Shown here piece after piece: positions 17,589 through 27,551 of a stretch of 53,867 bases of DNA. The position numbers and the translations under genes were made by a program. Below the pieces are notes generated by a model. That model made no database searches. It was not told the origin of the DNA and saw only the letters and a program-made list of their open reading frames with translations. Origin of the DNA: Bacteroidaceae bacterium (GTDB lineage Bacteria; Bacteroidota; Bacteroidia; Bacteroidales; Bacteroidaceae); assembly GCA_017554605.1 (NCBI GenBank), contig JAFZIA010000079.1:1-53867 (forward strand). Direction: 5' to 3'. Within the stretch, counting starts at the first letter, position 1. The number at the start of each line of letters is the position of its first letter.

Positions 17589-18005
17589 TCAGTCGTTGAG
17601 CATTGCGAGCGCCTTGTTCTCATGCTCCTCCATTATCTCCCTTTCGCCTGGTCCTTTATCGTCGATGCCGCACAGATGCAGGATACCGTGTATTATGACG
17701 CGGCGGAGCTCCTGGTCGTAGCTTACGCCAAGCTGCTCGCTATTGCTGCGCACTGTGTCGAGGCTTATGAATAGGTCGCCCGAGATTGTGTTTTCCTCGG
17801 TGTAATCGAAGGTTATGATGTCGGTGTAGTAGTCGTGCTGAAGGTATTCGCGGTTCACTTCGAGTATCTTCTCGTCGTTGCAGAATATGTATGCCACGTC
17901 GCCAACCTTTTTCCCCAGGCTCTGTGCCACGCTCTTTACCCACGCCGATATTTCGCGACGCTTTATTGTGGGCATTTTCACTCCGTCAGTCTGATAAGTA
18001 ATCAT
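17589..18005 (-). CDS. ybeY: Endoribonuclease YbeY
   Basis: This metal-dependent RNase takes part in 16S rRNA 3'-end maturation and ribosome quality control. The 138-residue protein has the UPF0054 signature in the form HGILHLCGIDDKGPGEREIM. The first two ligand histidines are present. The third, a histidine in many phyla, is replaced by aspartate here, as I recall for Bacteroidetes versions. It sits between spmAB (23 bp upstream) and the DUF1294 gene. Confidence 0.94.
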   Translation of the reverse strand: MITYQTDGVKMPTIKRREISAWVKSVAQSLGKKVGDVAYIFCNDEKILEVNREYLQHDYYTDIITFDYTEENTISGDLFISLDTVRSNSEQLGVSYDQELRRVIIHGILHLCGIDDKGPGEREIMEEHENKALAMLND

Positions 18006-18028
18006 AGTTATAAATGTTTTTTTTGTGG

Positions 18029-19261
18029 TTATCCGAAGAAAATGTATGCTATTACAATTGCTGCGAGTATTCCGGCAAGGTCGGCAAAGAGTCCGCAGGG
18101 AACGGCGTGCCGAGTGTTGCGTATGCCTACGCTGCCGAAGTATACGGCAAGGATATAAAATGTTGTGTCGGTAGCTCCCTGGAATATACAGGCAAGGCGG
18201 CCTACAAAGGAGTCGGCTCCGTAGGTTGTCATTGCGTCAATCATCATTCCGCGTGCACCGCTGCCGCTGAGTGGCTTCATAATGGCAGTGGGGAGTGCTC
18301 CCACAAAGTCGGAGTTACCTCCGCACGCCTCTATGCACCAGGCTACAGCTCCAATGAGTACGTCCATTCCTCCCGAGGCTCTGAAAACACCTACAGCGAC
18401 GAGTATTGCAACCATATATGGTATTATCCTTATGGCTGTGTCAAAACCTTCCTTTGCCCCTTCTATGAATGTCTCGTACACATTTATCCTGCTCACGATT
18501 CCCGAGACAATAAACAGTACGATGACTGCAAACAAAAGTACATTGGCAAGGGTGGTCGAGAATATCTCTATCTGCACACGTGACAGCATTGTTACGCCCC
18601 ACGTACCGGCGGCAATAAACAGGCACGTTCCAAGTAAAAAGAGTATCATTGTTCTGTTGAGCAGGTTTATACGTTGGTAGATGCTGGTTATTATAAGTCC
18701 TGCTATGGTAGATATTGTGGTTGTAATGAGTATAGGTATGAATACATCGGTGGGTTGTGCTGCTCCAAGCTGTGTGCGGTAGAGAAGCACGCTCATAGGA
18801 ATGAGCGTCAGTCCCGAGGTGTTGAGCACCAGGAACATAATCATTGGGTTGCTGGCAGTATCTTTATTGGGGTTGAGTTCTTGGAGTTCCTGCATAGCTT
18901 TGAGTCCCATTGGTGTTGCTGCGTTGTCGAGTCCGAGCATATTGGCTGCTACATTCATAAACATTGTGCCTGTAACAGGGTGTCCTTTGGGTATATCGGG
19001 GAATATATGGTTGAAAATTGGGGCAAGTGCGCGTGCAAGGGCGTTTACAAGCCCTCCGCGCTCGCCTATCTTCATAATGCCCAACCACAAGGAGAGTACT
19101 CCCGTGAGCCCCAATGATATTTCGAAAGCGGTCTTTGCTGTGTCGAATGTGGAGTTCATTATGGCTGGGAATACTTCTGTATCGCCCATAAACAGCAATT
19201 TGCACAGTGCAATTATAAATGCTAAAAGAAAAAATGCTATCCAAATGTAGTTCAGTACCAT
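18029..19261 (-). CDS. SpmA-SpmB fusion, nucleoside-recognition (Gate) domain membrane protein
   Basis: A 410-residue polytopic membrane protein joining the homologues of spore maturation proteins A and B in one chain. Two Gate-type halves are seen: an N-terminal one with NVAANMLGLDNAATPMGLKA and a C-terminal one with LPTAIMKPLSGSGARGMMID. Bacteroidetes do not sporulate, so the role is not sporulation; transport of a small molecule is a guess. A TAACTTTG promoter element lies upstream, so the gene may begin the spmAB-ybeY-DUF1294 transcript. Confidence 0.9.
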   Translation of the reverse strand: MVLNYIWIAFFLLAFIIALCKLLFMGDTEVFPAIMNSTFDTAKTAFEISLGLTGVLSLWLGIMKIGERGGLVNALARALAPIFNHIFPDIPKGHPVTGTMFMNVAANMLGLDNAATPMGLKAMQELQELNPNKDTASNPMIMFLVLNTSGLTLIPMSVLLYRTQLGAAQPTDVFIPILITTTISTIAGLIITSIYQRINLLNRTMILFLLGTCLFIAAGTWGVTMLSRVQIEIFSTTLANVLLFAVIVLFIVSGIVSRINVYETFIEGAKEGFDTAIRIIPYMVAILVAVGVFRASGGMDVLIGAVAWCIEACGGNSDFVGALPTAIMKPLSGSGARGMMIDAMTTYGADSFVGRLACIFQGATDTTFYILAVYFGSVGIRNTRHAVPCGLFADLAGILAAIVIAYIFFG

Positions 19262-19304
19262 ATAGGTTGTTTTTGTGTATGAGACTCTTTGTGCTTAACA
19301 ATGA

Positions 19305-19312
19305 CAAAGTTA
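19305..19312 (-). promoter_or_regulatory. Promoter -7 element of spmAB
   Basis: TAACTTTG on the minus strand matches TAnnTTTG about 43 bp before the start codon. No good -33 element was seen, so this is moderately supported. Confidence 0.45.
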
Positions 19313-19337
19313 TAATATTTTTTTATTTGTCCCATTT

Positions 19338-19380
19338 AAAAATGATATTGACCGCATTTTTTGCGGTCAATATCATTTTT
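19338..19380 (-). terminator. Terminator of the fumarate reductase operon
   Basis: A perfect 18-bp stem, AAAAATGATATTGACCGC with its complement, has a 7-base loop and A/T-rich flanks. It starts 20 bp past the stop codon of the iron-sulfur subunit gene. Confidence 0.88.
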
Positions 19381-19400
19381 ATTATGCAAGGAATATATCC

Positions 19401-20156
19401 TTAGTCGGCAAGTTTTGCCTTGATGAACTCGCGGTTCAAGCGTGCGATATTGCTGATAGAGATACATTTGGGGCACTCTGCCTCGCAAGCACGTGTGTTG
19501 GTACAGTTACCGAAGCCAAGCTCGTCCATCTTTGCAACCATTGCCTTTGCACGACGTGCAGCCTCGGGCTGTCCCTGGGGAAGAAGTGCAAACTGGCTTA
19601 CCTTTGCCGATACGAAGAGCATAGCCGAACCGTTCTTACAAGCTGCCACGCAAGCACCGCAACCGATGCATGCAGCAGCGTCCATAGCCTCCTCGGCAAT
19701 ATCCTTGCCTATGGGAATTGCGTTGGCATCGGGGATACCGCCGGTGTTGATTGAAACGTAACCGCCAGCCTGCTGTATCTTGTCGAATGCAGTACGGTCT
19801 ACCATAAGGTCGCGGATTACGGGGAATGCAGCCGAACGCCAGGGCTCAACGGTGATTGTGTCACCGTCGTTGAAACGGCGCATATAGAGCTGGCAGGTTG
19901 TTGCACCTGTTGCGGGACCGTGGGGGTGACCGTTCACGTAGAGCGAGCACATACCGCAGATACCCTCGCGGCAGTCGTGGTCGAATACTATAGGCTCTTC
20001 GCCTTTGTTAACGAGCTCCTCGTTGAGAATGTCGAGCATCTCAAGGAATGAGGTGTCACCGGGAATGTCTTTCATCGGATAGGTCACAAATTTTCCGGGT
20101 TCTTTGGGACCTCTCTGACGCCATACTTTCAAATTGAAACTTATATTCTTGTCCAT
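19401..20156 (-). CDS. frdB: Fumarate reductase/succinate dehydrogenase iron-sulfur subunit
   Basis: The electron-transfer subunit carries three iron-sulfur clusters between the flavin and the haem. Cluster ligands are visible: the 2Fe-2S set in [16 protein letters not shown] plus a following cysteine, the 4Fe-4S motif [11 protein letters not shown], and a second ferredoxin-like set with [13 protein letters not shown]. The length is 251 residues. In anaerobic Bacteroidales this enzyme reduces fumarate to succinate with menaquinol, which is why frd is used as well as sdh. It is the last gene of a C-A-B operon, 17 bp after the flavoprotein gene, and ends at a strong terminator. Confidence 0.95.
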   Translation of the reverse strand: MDKNISFNLKVWRQRGPKEPGKFVTYPMKDIPGDTSFLEMLDILNEELVNKGEEPIVFDHDCREGICGMCSLYVNGHPHGPATGATTCQLYMRRFNDGDTITVEPWRSAAFPVIRDLMVDRTAFDKIQQAGGYVSINTGGIPDANAIPIGKDIAEEAMDAAACIGCGACVAACKNGSAMLFVSAKVSQFALLPQGQPEAARRAKAMVAKMDELGFGNCTNTRACEAECPKCISISNIARLNREFIKAKLAD

Positions 20157-20173
20157 TGTTACAATCTTTTTAA

Positions 20174-22132
20174 TTAGTTCTTGTAGTTACGCTGCTGTAC
20201 CTTGATGTACTGATAGTTGAGGTCCTCTTTGAGGAGTTCGGGCTCGTTGCCCTCGCCGGTGTACTTCCAGCAAGCTACATACGAGAATTCCTCGTCGTTA
20301 CGCTTAGCCTCGCCCTCTTCGGTCTGGTGCTCCTCGCGGAAGTGACCGCCGCAAGACTCCTCACGGTTGAGTGCGTCGTAGGCCATAAGCTTGCCAATCT
20401 CGATGAAGTCGAGCAGACGCAATGCCTTCTCGAGCTCAATGTTGAGTGAATCGGCAACACCGGGGATACGAAGGTCGCTCCAGAAGGTCTTCTCTACTTC
20501 GGCAATCTTCTTGATTGCTGTCTCGAGAGACTCCTTGGTACGTGCCATACCTACATAGTCCCACATTACAAGACCGAGCTCCTTGTGGATTGAGTCGACG
20601 CTGCGCTTACCCTTGATAGACATAAGCTTCGCAATCTTGTCGTTCACAGCCTTCTCTGCTGCCACGAACTCGGGAGCATCGGTGCTGAAACGCTTAACCT
20701 GAATCTGGTCGCTCAAGTAGTTCTGCATTGTGTAGGGGAGTACGAAGTAACCGTCGGCAAGACCCTGCATAAGAGCCGAAGCACCGAGACGGTTGGCACC
20801 GTGGTCGCTGAAGTTTGCTTCACCGATAGCGAACAAGCCGGGGATAGATGTCTGGAGCTCGTAGTCTACCCAGATACCACCCATTGTGTAGTGGATAGCG
20901 GGATAAATCATCATAGGAGCCTCGTAGGGGCTTACGTCGGTAATCTCCTCGTACATATCGAAGAGGTTTCCGTAACGCTGTTTTACAACCTCTTTACCAA
21001 GGCGCTGGATAGCGTACTTGAAGTCGAGGAATACGGCGAGACCTGTGTTGTTTACACCAAAGCCCTTGTCGCAACGCTCCTTGGCTGCACGTGATGCAAC
21101 GTCACGGGGAACAAGGTTACCGAATGCGGGATAACGGCGCTCGAGGTAGAAGTCGCGGTCCTCATCGGGAATGTCGCTTGCCTTCTTTGTACCAGCCTGA
21201 AGTGCCTTGGCATCCTCCAACTTCTTGGGAACCCAAATGCGGCCGTCGTTACGCAAAGACTCGGACATAAGTGTCAGCTTAGACTGCTTGTCGCCGTGAA
21301 CGGGGATACAGGTGGGGTGAATCTGTGCAAAGCAGGGGTTAGCAAAGTAAGCACCCTTGCGGTAGCACTGGAGAGCTGCCGAACCGTTGCTTCCCATTGC
21401 GTTTGTAGAGAGGAAGAATGCGTTTCCGTAACCGCCGGTAGCGATAACCACAGCGTGGGCAGCAAAACGCTCAACCTTACCTGTTACAAGGTTACGTGCG
21501 ATGATACCGCGTGCACGGCCGTCGATGATGACAACGTCGAGCATCTCGTAACGTGTGTAGAGCTTAACCTTACCCAGGTTCACCTGGTAGTTGAGTGCCG
21601 AGTAAGCACCGAGGAGAAGCTGCTGACCAGTCTGGCCGCGGGCATAGAATGTACGCGATACCTGAGCACCACCGAACGAACGGTTGGCGAGCAAGCCGCC
21701 GTACTCGCGTGCAAAGGGAACACCCTGAGCGACACACTGGTCGATGATAGCACCCGAAACCTCGGCAAGACGATGTACGTTAGCCTCGCGAGCACGGTAG
21801 TCACCACCCTTTATAGTATCGTAGAAGAGACGATAAACCGAGTCACCGTCGTTCTGATAGTTCTTGGCAGCGTTGATACCACCCTGTGCTGCGATTGAGT
21901 GAGCACGACGGGGTGAATCCTGAATACAGAAGTTGAGCACGTTGAAACCCATTGCACCAAGCGATGCGGCTGCCGATGCACCGGCAAGACCTGTACCAAC
22001 AACGATAATATCCAAGTTACGCTTGTTAGCAGGGTTCACCAATTTCTGATGTGCCTTATAATTGGTCCACTTTTCGGCCAACGGACCCTCGGGAATTTTA
22101 GAATCCGGTTTTACTGAACTAATCTTAGCCAT
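20174..22132 (-). CDS. frdA: Fumarate reductase/succinate dehydrogenase flavoprotein subunit
   Basis: The catalytic subunit, of 652 residues, covalently binds FAD and interconverts fumarate and succinate. Visible are the dinucleotide-binding [14 protein letters not shown], the FAD-histidine region [14 protein letters not shown], and active-site segments such as [11 protein letters not shown] and [21 protein letters not shown]. It belongs to the longer type found with a diheme cytochrome b. Codon use is strongly biased (for example frequent CGT and AAC), as expected for a highly expressed gene, and this produces several long open frames on the opposite strand. Confidence 0.96.
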   Translation of the reverse strand: MAKISSVKPDSKIPEGPLAEKWTNYKAHQKLVNPANKRNLDIIVVGTGLAGASAAASLGAMGFNVLNFCIQDSPRRAHSIAAQGGINAAKNYQNDGDSVYRLFYDTIKGGDYRAREANVHRLAEVSGAIIDQCVAQGVPFAREYGGLLANRSFGGAQVSRTFYARGQTGQQLLLGAYSALNYQVNLGKVKLYTRYEMLDVVIIDGRARGIIARNLVTGKVERFAAHAVVIATGGYGNAFFLSTNAMGSNGSAALQCYRKGAYFANPCFAQIHPTCIPVHGDKQSKLTLMSESLRNDGRIWVPKKLEDAKALQAGTKKASDIPDEDRDFYLERRYPAFGNLVPRDVASRAAKERCDKGFGVNNTGLAVFLDFKYAIQRLGKEVVKQRYGNLFDMYEEITDVSPYEAPMMIYPAIHYTMGGIWVDYELQTSIPGLFAIGEANFSDHGANRLGASALMQGLADGYFVLPYTMQNYLSDQIQVKRFSTDAPEFVAAEKAVNDKIAKLMSIKGKRSVDSIHKELGLVMWDYVGMARTKESLETAIKKIAEVEKTFWSDLRIPGVADSLNIELEKALRLLDFIEIGKLMAYDALNREESCGGHFREEHQTEEGEAKRNDEEFSYVACWKYTGEGNEPELLKEDLNYQYIKVQQRNYKN

Positions 22133-22172
22133 AATATAATGTTTTTATAATTTTACAAATAAAGGATTGTGC

Positions 22173-22862
22173 TTAACAGCCTGCGCAGGGGCAGAAAGCA
22201 TAAACAAGTACAACGGCAGCAAAGCCAAGGATAATGATGGTAGATACCACATTACCAATGCAACGCCAGCGGTTGAACCATACCTGGTTGTTCCAGCCGA
22301 GTGTCTGCATTGCGCTCCAGAAACCGTGTGTGAGGTGGAACCACAGAGCTACCAACCAAACAAGATAGAGGATTACATACACAATGCAAGAGAATGTCTC
22401 CTTGATGTAGTGTGCACCGTCTGCTGCAAGCTCAACGCCGTCAACGTGAACACCGAGCATATGAAGCACCTCGACGAGCTGCATATTTGCCCAGAAGTTG
22501 TACAGGTGAAGACCCATACCAAGGATAACGATAAGGCCAAGCACAAACATATTCTGCGAAGCCCACTCAACCTCCTTGGGTTGTTTGGTGTAGTCGTAAG
22601 ACTGTGTACCGCGTGCCTTCTTATTCTGCATTGTGAGAATAAAGGCATACACAAAATGCAAAACAACAAGAGCTGCAAGGCCGGCTGTAGCAACAAGTGC
22701 ATACCAATTAGCACCCAAGAACTCGCAAATCACGTTGTAAGCTTCGCCGCTGAAAAGTGCGACCAAGTTCATTGACATATGGAAAAGAAGGAAGAGAACG
22801 AGGGCAAGACCCGATACGCTCATAATTACCTTTCTTCCCACAGAAGATTTAAGTAACCACAT
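22173..22862 (-). CDS. frdC: Fumarate reductase/succinate dehydrogenase cytochrome b subunit
   Basis: A 229-residue membrane anchor with five predicted transmembrane helices, of the type B (diheme) family. Histidines suited to haem ligation lie in the helices, for example LLFHMSMNLVALF near the N-terminus, VLHFVYAFIL, GMGLHLYNFW and LWFHLTHGFWSAMQ. It exchanges electrons with menaquinone. It is first in the operon, 40 bp before the flavoprotein gene. A promoter is proposed about 70 bp upstream. Confidence 0.94.
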   Translation of the reverse strand: MWLLKSSVGRKVIMSVSGLALVLFLLFHMSMNLVALFSGEAYNVICEFLGANWYALVATAGLAALVVLHFVYAFILTMQNKKARGTQSYDYTKQPKEVEWASQNMFVLGLIVILGMGLHLYNFWANMQLVEVLHMLGVHVDGVELAADGAHYIKETFSCIVYVILYLVWLVALWFHLTHGFWSAMQTLGWNNQVWFNRWRCIGNVVSTIIILGFAAVVLVYAFCPCAGC

Positions 22863-23192
22863 AATGAATTGATATTAAGTTATTTAATTAAAAAGTTGTT
22901 TTAATTTGTATATTATATACCTTTTACAAATAGCAAAAATAGATGTTTTTTTCATAAAAAAAGCAAACAAGACCATTTTTTTGCTGTAAAATAAACGCTG
23001 GCAGGGTTAAGGCGGTTTTGCCGTTGTATCATTTGTGTGTTGCTGTTTGCTGTAGGTACAGTTGGGGAACTGTAAAAAATAAGGAAGCAGAAAAAACGGT
23101 GTAGGCTTTTTTCTTCTCCGCTGTTTGGTTATTTTTGCACTGTTTTTTAAGGCGTACCTCCACACGCAGGGTGTCCCTATTGCAAGAATCCT
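22863..23192. other. Intergenic region between frdC and TauE/SafE gene
   Basis: 330 bp between divergent genes. It holds a probable frdC promoter (minus-strand TATTTTTG at 22941-22934, with TTTG 22 bp upstream), a TATTTTTG element at 23130-23137 for the permease, and a hairpin TACAGTT-GGGG-AACTGTA at 23057-23074 with no T-run after it, which may be an operator. No gene-like frame was accepted here. Confidence 0.5.
22934..22941 (-). promoter_or_regulatory. Promoter -7 element of the frdCAB operon
   Basis: TATTTTTG on the minus strand matches TAnnTTTG, and a TTTG lies at 22967-22964, 22 bp upstream. The leader to the frdC start would be about 65 bases. Confidence 0.5.
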
Positions 23193-23912
23193 ATGCTTAC
23201 TCTTATCCTTATATTTCTCCTTACAATATGTGCCGGCTTCATACAAAGGGTCAGTGGCTTTGGCTTCGGGATTTTTGTAATGATGTTCTTCCCTTGTTTC
23301 CTTCCCTCGTATGGCGAGTCTACGGCGCTGTCGGGAATGTTGGCCGGAAGTACGGCGCTTGTAATTGCGGTGCGTAACTTTGGGCATATACAGTGGCGTG
23401 TGATGCTGCCGCTGCTGCTTACCAACATTGTTGCGTCGTTTGTGGCCATCGAGTATATGGCGTCTATGAGCAGCGGTGCGCTCAAGAAGTGCTTCGGTGT
23501 AATGTTCGTGGCCATTGCGCTCTATTTTCTCTTTTTCGACGGCAAGCGCAGGATACCCCATAATGCTTGGACAAAAACCTTTTTGGGGGCATTGAGCGGA
23601 GTAATGGGCGGAATGTTTGCAATGCCCGGTCCGCCCATTGTGCTCTATTGCATAAACTGCATAAAGGACAAGATGGCCTACGTTGCGACGCTTCAGGCAT
23701 TCTCGGTGGTGCTTAACATTTTCTATTCGGCTTTCAGGGCGCGTGTGGGTTTCTTTGGCGATGATATTCTGCTGTGGTGGACGGCAGGCATCATTGGAGG
23801 GCTCATAGGTACGATGCTTGGGGCGAGGCTTTTTGCTCGTATCGACGGCAATGTGCTCAAGAGGATTGTATATGCTTTTCTGCTTGTAAGCGGTGTGGCG
23901 GCAATGCTCTAA
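23193..23912 (+). CDS. TauE/SafE family permease
   Basis: A 239-residue membrane protein with about seven or eight hydrophobic segments, of the family that includes sulfite, sulfoacetate and taurine-related exporters. The repeat signatures GFIQRVSGFGFGIFVMMFFP and SGVMGGMFAMPGPPIVLYC mark the two pseudo-symmetric halves. Substrate cannot be told from the sequence. It appears monocistronic; a TATTTTTG promoter element lies 55 bp upstream. Confidence 0.88.
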   Translation: MLTLILIFLLTICAGFIQRVSGFGFGIFVMMFFPCFLPSYGESTALSGMLAGSTALVIAVRNFGHIQWRVMLPLLLTNIVASFVAIEYMASMSSGALKKCFGVMFVAIALYFLFFDGKRRIPHNAWTKTFLGALSGVMGGMFAMPGPPIVLYCINCIKDKMAYVATLQAFSVVLNIFYSAFRARVGFFGDDILLWWTAGIIGGLIGTMLGARLFARIDGNVLKRIVYAFLLVSGVAAML

Positions 23913-24009
23913 AAGGGTGTTTCTTCTCTTTTTTTACCCTTTTTGCACACTATTTCACATTGGTTTCCCTTTTTTTTGTAAAAATCTTTTGTCCGTTCGT
24001 CCAAACGAA

Positions 24010-24017
24010 TATATTTG
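24010..24017 (+). promoter_or_regulatory. Promoter of the 24109 lipoprotein gene
   Basis: TATATTTG matches TAnnTTTG and a TTTG lies 18 bp upstream (23988-23991). Directly behind it is a small hairpin, GCACAG-TGAAGAG-CTGTGC (about 24017-24035), near the transcription start. Confidence 0.65.
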
Positions 24018-24108
24018 CACAGTGAAGAGCTGTGCAGACAAATGCTGTGTTTGTTTTTGCACTTAGGCTCGCAACAGGACATTTCATAACAATCTAAATA
24101 TTACCGCT

Positions 24109-24969
24109 ATGAAAAAGTCATTTTCTATTTTTGTAGCCTTTGCCATTCTGGCATTGTGTCTTCCCGTCGGTTTCACGTCGTGTTCGCAAATGGGACTCAA
24201 GAACGAACTTTCAAAGTACTATCAGTCGGAGTGGAGCCGCTTGTCGGACAATTTCTCTGTGGCGCACTTCAAGGCTCTTATCCTCGAATATATGAATACA
24301 ATGGAGAATTGTCCTTATGCTGTTGCCACGGAGCGCGATGCAATTGCCGAGAAACTAGCCCAGGAGTATTGCGAGCAGGAACTGTTTGCTGCCCTTGCCG
24401 ATATTGCATTGCCGTATATGCAGGAGCACGTTTCTGTGGTGGATATGAAGAAGGTGAATGCAACTGTCAAGGACGAGGTGCTCCTTGCATCGGTGGTGAA
24501 GATTGCCGGTATTATGAGGAACGACTTTTCGGCTCTTGTCAACGGTTGCACCGGCTCGGCAATAGCCGACATTGTTAATGGCGAGGAGCCTCCCGTACCT
24601 TCGCTCCCCGATGATATTGAGGCAGGCTATCTTCCTGCTGTGGAAAAGTTCTACGAGGTTTCGGGCCGTAAGGTGATTGTGGAGAACAGCTACGGTGCAA
24701 TGAACGAGATGCTGCGCAGCGGTGCTCCCGAGAGTCAGACTCTTGCCGAGAATTTCTTTGCCTATCTGAGCCGTGTGACACCCAAACTTATGTGTATGGC
24801 AATGCACGGCAAGGTAGATAAAGGGGAGATAGACGGGCTCATAGAGGTGTACAGCCGTCCCGAGTTCGTTAATTTGCGGAATGCCAATGTGGAGTTCTCG
24901 CAGGAGATAGCCAATGCCAACGAGGGTGTGAACGAGCTGTTCAGACAGTGGCTCAAGAAGCAGATGTAA
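24109..24969 (+). CDS. Putative lipoprotein, DUF2059-like
   Basis: A 286-residue exported protein. The N-terminus MKKSFSIFVAFAILALCLP is a signal sequence, and FTSC at about 22-25 may be a lipobox, although the -3 position is not ideal. The mature part is helical and acidic. The C-terminal segment HGKVDKGEIDGLIEVYSRPEF resembles the end of DUF2059 domains, where a helix pair precedes a bound or buried ExY pattern; this is a weak match. It has its own promoter and a good terminator, so it is probably transcribed alone. Function unknown. Confidence 0.8.
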   Translation: MKKSFSIFVAFAILALCLPVGFTSCSQMGLKNELSKYYQSEWSRLSDNFSVAHFKALILEYMNTMENCPYAVATERDAIAEKLAQEYCEQELFAALADIALPYMQEHVSVVDMKKVNATVKDEVLLASVVKIAGIMRNDFSALVNGCTGSAIADIVNGEEPPVPSLPDDIEAGYLPAVEKFYEVSGRKVIVENSYGAMNEMLRSGAPESQTLAENFFAYLSRVTPKLMCMAMHGKVDKGEIDGLIEVYSRPEFVNLRNANVEFSQEIANANEGVNELFRQWLKKQM

Positions 24970-24995
24970 GTGGCGGCTTTTATAGAATCATAGCG

Positions 24996-25024
24996 GAGGA
25001 GGTGTCAGCACCTCCTCTTTTTTT
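24996..25024 (+). terminator. Terminator of the 24109 lipoprotein gene
   Basis: GAGGAGGTG pairs with CACCTCCTC around a 4-base loop and is followed by a run of seven T. A textbook rho-independent terminator 27 bp after the stop codon. Confidence 0.92.
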
Positions 25025-25155
25025 GCTCTTATTTTACTAAAATTCCATTAGGCGCAAGTGTAAAATTAACTAAAAATTGCGATTGTGCGGCATTGTATTT
25101 ATAAAGAACTTTGCAACCGCAATTAATGGCAAAGAAAATAATAAATACAAAGAAT

Positions 25156-27459
25156 ATGAGATTGATTTTAACTACACTTGTTTTTACGCTAATTGCGCTT
25201 GTCGGAAGAGGCGAGAATGTGGGCTCTCACGTTAAAGAAGGCAATATGATTTCGGGACACGTCATCGAGGCCGGTACCGAGGAGAATGTCCCGTATGCCA
25301 ATATCCTTATTCTTGAGACTGGCGAGGGTACGAGCAGCAACGAGGAGGGACGCTTTGAGTTCCGCAAGCTAAAACCCGGAAAGTACACTCTCCGTGTGTC
25401 GGCTATGGGCTACGTCACCCAAACAAAAGAGGTTACAGTGAGTAAGGAATATGTTGCAGTAGTGCACTTCAAGATGAAGGAAGAGGCGCTTGTTATAAAC
25501 GAGGTTGTCGTGTCGGCCAACCGCAACGAGGTGCGTCGTCAGGATGCGCCTGTGGTTGTGAATGTGATAAGCCCCGTGCTTTTTGAGCAGGTAAACTCCA
25601 CCGACCTTGCAAAGAGCCTCAATTATGTGCCTGGCCTGCGAGTGGAGAACAACTGTCAGAATTGCGGCTTTCCGCAGGTGAGGATAAACGGACTCGAAGG
25701 ACCTTATTCGCAGGTGCTCATCAACAGCCGACCCATAATAAGCGCCCTGAGCGGCGTCTATGGTCTTGAGCAGATTCCTGTGAATATGATTGAGAGGGTA
25801 GAGGTTGTACGTGGCGGAGGCTCGGCGCTCTTTGGCGCGAATGCCGTTGGAGGAACAATAAACATAATAACAAAAGACCCCGTGAGCAACTCGTTCCAGG
25901 TATCAAGTAATTTCAACAGCTACGGCGGAAAGAACTGGGAGCAGTATATGGGTGCCAATGCCTCGTTGGTGGCCAAGGACAACTCGTACGGCATTGCGGT
26001 GTATGAGAGCTACCGCAACCGCAACCCTTACGACCACGACGGCGACGGCTTTTCGGAGATTGGAAAGGTGAATATAAATACCTTTGGTCTGCGCACATAC
26101 TATCGTCCCACCACGGGCAGCCGTATAAACGTGGAGTACCACACTACCAACGAGACGCGCCGCGGTGGCAACCGCTTCGACTTTCAGCCCCACGAGGCCG
26201 ATATTACCGAACAGACTAAGCATATAATAAACAGCGGTGGGGTGTCGTATGACTTGTCGTGGAACGAGTTTCGCAACAAGGTGTCGCTCTATGCATCGGT
26301 GCAGCATACCGACCGCAACAGCTACTATGGTGCACAGCGCGATCCTAATGCCTACGGAAAGACCGACGACCTCACTTGGGTAACGGGGGCTACATATACG
26401 GTTATGATGGGCAAGCTGCTTTTTGCACCCGCTACATTTGTTGGCGGAGTGGAGTATCAGGAGAATAGCCTTCACGACATTATGACGGGATACAACAGGG
26501 ATATGAAGCAGAATGTGCGCATTGCGAGTGCTTTTGTACAGAATGAGTGGAATGCGCGTCTTTTCTCTCTGCTCGTGGGTGCGCGCATCGACAAGCACAA
26601 TCTTATAGATAATCCCATTGTGAGTCCTCGAGTGAATTTCCTGTACAAACCGCTCGACAATTTGCAGGCACGTCTTACATACTCTACCGGTTTCCGTGCA
26701 CCGCAAGCCTACGACGAGGATTTGCACGTGACAGCCGTCGGTGGTGAGGGTGTACAGATACGCCTTGCCGATAATCTCGAGGAGGAGCGCTCCAACAGCT
26801 TCAGCGGTTCAATAGACTGGAGCACACTCATAGGGCATTGGCAAAGCAATGTGCTTGTCGAGGGATTCTATACCTCTCTCGATAATGTCTTTGTGCTCGA
26901 GGATGTAGGTCACAACAGCGACGGCTTTATGATGAAGGAGCGCCGCAACGGCAGCGGGGCAGATGTCTACGGTGTGAATGTTGAGACTAAATTCGCTCAC
27001 GGAAAGGACGTCTCGCTGCAAATGGGCGTTACTGCACAGCGCAGCCAATATAAGAACCCCGAGGTGTGGACCGAGGTGGACGGTGTGGAGCTCACCACAC
27101 GACGTATGCCACGTACTCCCAATTTCTATGGTTACTTTACTCTATCTACCGAGCCTGTCACCAATCTGAATATTGCGCTTTCGGGTACTTATACAGGCAG
27201 TATGATTGTTCCCCACTATGCAGGATACATCGAGAATGACCGTATGGAGAATACACCCGATTTCTTCGATTTTGGCGTAAAATGTGACTATACCTTTGTG
27301 TTGCGCGACCACCTGAAGCTGCAACTGAGTGCAGGTGTACAGAATATCTTCAACAGCTTCCAGAAGGACCTCGATAAGGGTGAGTTCCGCGATTCGGGCT
27401 ATTTCTATGGGCCTACCTCGCCGCGCACATTCTTCCTGGGCTTCAAGGTTCTGAACTGA
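25156..27459 (+). CDS. TonB-dependent outer membrane receptor
   Basis: A 767-residue outer-membrane transporter. After the signal sequence comes a carboxypeptidase-regulatory-like beta domain (ISGHVIEAGTEENVPYANI through LKPGKYTLRVSAMGY), then the TonB box/plug with VNMIERVEVVRGGGSALFGANAVGGTINIITK, then a 22-strand barrel ending in FFLGFKVLN. The plug has a CxxC pair (NNCQNCGF, about residues 167-170). The frame is open to 25111 with TTG and an ATG at 25126. The ATG at 25156 is preferred because it starts the hydrophobic MRLILTTLVFTLIALVG, and a promoter-like TTTGCAACC lies too close to the earlier ones. The substrate is unknown; no SusD partner is adjacent, which argues against a glycan system. 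Confidence 0.92.
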   Translation: MRLILTTLVFTLIALVGRGENVGSHVKEGNMISGHVIEAGTEENVPYANILILETGEGTSSNEEGRFEFRKLKPGKYTLRVSAMGYVTQTKEVTVSKEYVAVVHFKMKEEALVINEVVVSANRNEVRRQDAPVVVNVISPVLFEQVNSTDLAKSLNYVPGLRVENNCQNCGFPQVRINGLEGPYSQVLINSRPIISALSGVYGLEQIPVNMIERVEVVRGGGSALFGANAVGGTINIITKDPVSNSFQVSSNFNSYGGKNWEQYMGANASLVAKDNSYGIAVYESYRNRNPYDHDGDGFSEIGKVNINTFGLRTYYRPTTGSRINVEYHTTNETRRGGNRFDFQPHEADITEQTKHIINSGGVSYDLSWNEFRNKVSLYASVQHTDRNSYYGAQRDPNAYGKTDDLTWVTGATYTVMMGKLLFAPATFVGGVEYQENSLHDIMTGYNRDMKQNVRIASAFVQNEWNARLFSLLVGARIDKHNLIDNPIVSPRVNFLYKPLDNLQARLTYSTGFRAPQAYDEDLHVTAVGGEGVQIRLADNLEEERSNSFSGSIDWSTLIGHWQSNVLVEGFYTSLDNVFVLEDVGHNSDGFMMKERRNGSGADVYGVNVETKFAHGKDVSLQMGVTAQRSQYKNPEVWTEVDGVELTTRRMPRTPNFYGYFTLSTEPVTNLNIALSGTYTGSMIVPHYAGYIENDRMENTPDFFDFGVKCDYTFVLRDHLKLQLSAGVQNIFNSFQKDLDKGEFRDSGYFYGPTSPRTFFLGFKVLN

Positions 27460-27492
27460 TGTGCTGTTGTTGAGGCTACGGCTGATAATGGA

Positions 27493-27530
27493 AAATGAGC
27501 GGCTCTTGCATTTGCAAAGGCCGCTCATTT
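27493..27530. terminator. Terminator between receptor and serpin genes
   Basis: AAATGAGCGGC pairs with GCCGCTCATTT; the 16-base insert also pairs partly (TTGC with GCAA). It ends in T-rich sequence on both strands and serves the two converging genes. Confidence 0.8.
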
Positions 27531-27551
27531 CATTAATGTTTCCTTATATGA

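Noticed and set aside
21296-21898. 200-codon frame antisense to frdA
   Set aside because: A shadow of a highly biased gene; repeated Val, Cys and Thr, no signal or motif.
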